Positions 13,968-15,440 of a stretch of DNA of 15,440 nucleotides are shown here, piece by piece (the first letter of the stretch is position 1; every line of letters begins with the position of its first letter). Both the position numbers and the translations under genes were made by a program. This stretch comes from Clostridia bacterium (GTDB lineage: Bacteria > Bacillota > Clostridia > Oscillospirales > CAG-272). The stretch covers positions 1-15,440 of the forward strand of contig JAGAFQ010000039.1 in the NCBI GenBank assembly GCA_017612495.1, given 5' to 3'. The notes under the pieces were generated by a model. It saw nothing but the letters and a program-made list of their open reading frames with translations, made no database searches and was not told the origin of the DNA.

Positions 13968-15440
13968 ATGATCACAAGAGCAAAAAGCGGTGTTTATTAC
14001 ATAAACGGCAAGCTTTATGAAAACGAAAGCGAAGCGGAAAAACTGCTCGGCAAAAAACTGTGCAAAGAAACGGCAAAGGGCGGCACCATCGCGCGCAAGA
14101 TACTTTCCGCGCACAACGTATCGGGCGACAGTGAAAACTTGAAGATCAAATTCGACTGTATGGCATCGCACGATATAACCTATGTCGGCATCATTCAGAC
14201 GGCAAGGGCAAGCGGACTTGAAAAGTTCCCCGTGCCTTACGTTTTGACGAACTGCCATAACTCTCTTTGCGCCGTCGGCGGAACGATAAACGAAGACGAC
14301 CACATCTTCGGTCTTTCTGCCGCAAAGAAATACGGCGGAATTTACGTTCCGGCGCATCAGGCGGTCATCCACTCATTTATGCGTGAGACGATGTCGGGCT
14401 GCGGCAAGATGATTTTAGGCTCCGACAGCCACACAAGATACGGCGCTTTGGGCACCTTGGCGATCGGCGAGGGCGGCCCCGAGCTCGTAAAGCAGCTGCT
14501 CTGCCGCACATACGATATTGCCGCGCCGAAGGTGATAGCAATAAATCTTTTCGGCAAAGTGCGCCCCGGTGTCGGACCGCAGGACGTTGCCCTTGCCATT
14601 ATCGGCAACGTTTTCGGCGACGGATTTGTCAAAAACTGCGTGCTTGAATTCGTCGGTGACGGAATTTATGATATGCCGATAGAATTCAGAAACGGCATCG
14701 ACGTTATGACCACCGAGACCACCTGCCTTTCGTCTGTCTGGATGACCGATGAAAAAACCGAAAAATATTATAAGATACACAATCGCCCCGAAGACTACAA
14801 AAAACTTTCGCCCGAAAACGGCGCATATTACGACGGCGCTTTGAATGTCGATCTTTCAAAAATAGATTCGATGATAGCGCTCCCCTTCCACCCGAGCAAC
14901 GTATATTCCATACGCGATTTGAACGAAAATCTTTGCGATATCCTTCACAAAGTCGAAGAGGATGCAAAGCAGACGCTCGGCAAGAAAGCCGCTGATTTCT
15001 CGCTTGTCGATAAAGTCAAAGACGGCGCGCTTTATGCCGATCAGGGCGTTATCGCAGGATGCGCCGGCGGCATTTTCGATAACCTCTGCGCCGCGGCGGA
15101 TATCATTGAAAAGAGCGGTATCGGCAGTTTCAATCTTTCGGTCTATCCCGCAAGTCAGGCGGTTTTCCTTGAACTTATGAAAAACGGATGCGCACAAAAG
15201 CTTATGAGCGCGGGCGTCACTTTGCGTTCTGCGTTCTGCGGTCCCTGCTTCGGCGCGGGCGACGTGCCTCAAAACAAAGGTCTCAGCATCCGCCATTCCA
15301 CAAGAAACTTTCCCAACCGCGAAGGCTCAAAGCCCTCTGACGGGCAGATAGCATCCGTTGCTTTAATGGACGCACGTTCCATTGCGGCGACGGCGCAAAA
15401 CGGCGGCAAGATCACCGCCGCCACCGACCTTGATCCCGCT
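13968..15440 (+). CDS. Aconitase-superfamily hydratase (YbhJ-like), 3' end beyond the window
   Basis: An open frame of 491 codons running off the window edge; family members are about 750 residues, so roughly the last third is missing. It belongs to the aconitase/LeuC superfamily, in the branch of E. coli YbhJ, a predicted hydratase of unknown substrate. The three [4Fe-4S] ligands are visible: C365 in A-G-C-A-G-G, and C424 and C427 in FCGPCFG. SDSHT at 152-156 and the RNFPNR motif at 446-451 correspond to substrate-binding positions. The usual aconitase D-H pair is replaced by N95-C-H97-N, so citrate/isocitrate chemistry should not be assumed. The start at 13968 has ACGAGG 7 nt upstream. It has its own promoter, divergent from aspS. 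A cytosolic, oxygen-sensitive enzyme is expected. A true aconitase role is possible but less likely. Confidence 0.87.
   Translation, partial: MITRAKSGVYYINGKLYENESEAEKLLGKKLCKETAKGGTIARKILSAHNVSGDSENLKIKFDCMASHDITYVGIIQTARASGLEKFPVPYVLTNCHNSLCAVGGTINEDDHIFGLSAAKKYGGIYVPAHQAVIHSFMRETMSGCGKMILGSDSHTRYGALGTLAIGEGGPELVKQLLCRTYDIAAPKVIAINLFGKVRPGVGPQDVALAIIGNVFGDGFVKNCVLEFVGDGIYDMPIEFRNGIDVMTTETTCLSSVWMTDEKTEKYYKIHNRPEDYKKLSPENGAYYDGALNVDLSKIDSMIALPFHPSNVYSIRDLNENLCDILHKVEEDAKQTLGKKAADFSLVDKVKDGALYADQGVIAGCAGGIFDNLCAAADIIEKSGIGSFNLSVYPASQAVFLELMKNGCAQKLMSAGVTLRSAFCGPCFGAGDVPQNKGLSIRHSTRNFPNREGSKPSDGQIASVALMDARSIAATAQNGGKITAATDLDPA

Noticed and set aside
13938..15296. Several open frames on the minus strand opposite the hydratase gene.
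   Set aside because: They lie within the conserved coding sequence of the hydratase on the plus strand and show no family motifs or ribosome binding sites.
1..15440. Mobile elements, prophage, CRISPR arrays, defence or biosynthetic gene clusters.
   Set aside because: No transposase, integrase, Cas, toxin-antitoxin or cluster genes and no regularly spaced repeats were seen; every long gene is a recognisable chromosomal family.

Overview
The window is a stretch of chromosomal housekeeping genes from a low-to-moderate G+C, endospore-forming Firmicute, most likely an anaerobic member of the Clostridia (Oscillospiraceae-like or a related gut lineage). Three things support this: strong AGGAGG-type ribosome binding sites, canonical sigma-A promoters, and a SPOCS/LysM spore-morphogenesis protein resembling clostridial SipL, preceded by a good match to a sigma-E promoter. 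I see no mobile element, phage gene, CRISPR array, tRNA or rRNA.

Layout, left to right. On the minus strand lie an SGNH/GDSL-type hydrolase (23-628), rpmB for ribosomal protein bL28 (720-908) and an RluA-family pseudouridine synthase (1038-2030). Divergent promoters near 2053-2132 separate the last of these from a plus-strand operon: asnS (2173-3567), a subgroup-1-gamma-like aspartate aminotransferase (3587-4864) and purB (4927-6369), closed by a UUCG-loop terminator. The sipL-like gene (6489-8063) follows with its own sigma-E-type promoter. It converges on recG (8131-10254, minus) across a 24-bp-stem bidirectional terminator. Upstream of recG on the minus strand are a CNNM/CBS (HlyC/CorC) membrane protein (10347-11684) with a roughly 200-nt structured leader containing an intrinsic terminator, then aspS (11987-13792). 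A second pair of divergent promoters (13864-13936) serves aspS and a plus-strand aconitase-superfamily hydratase (13968 to the window edge, incomplete).

The genes share an aspartate/asparagine theme. The aminotransferase can make aspartate, AsnRS and AspRS charge Asn and Asp, and PurB acts on the aspartate adducts of purine synthesis. The AspRS carries a Leu where non-discriminating bacterial enzymes have His, which agrees with a dedicated AsnRS being present.

I found no novel multi-gene system. The candidates for undescribed biology are regulatory RNAs: the rpmB leader, with two mutually exclusive hairpins and a Shine-Dalgarno sequence in a hairpin loop, and the CNNM leader, with a transcription attenuator that I cannot assign to a known riboswitch class. 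All RNA structures were paired by hand, without energy calculations or homology searches.
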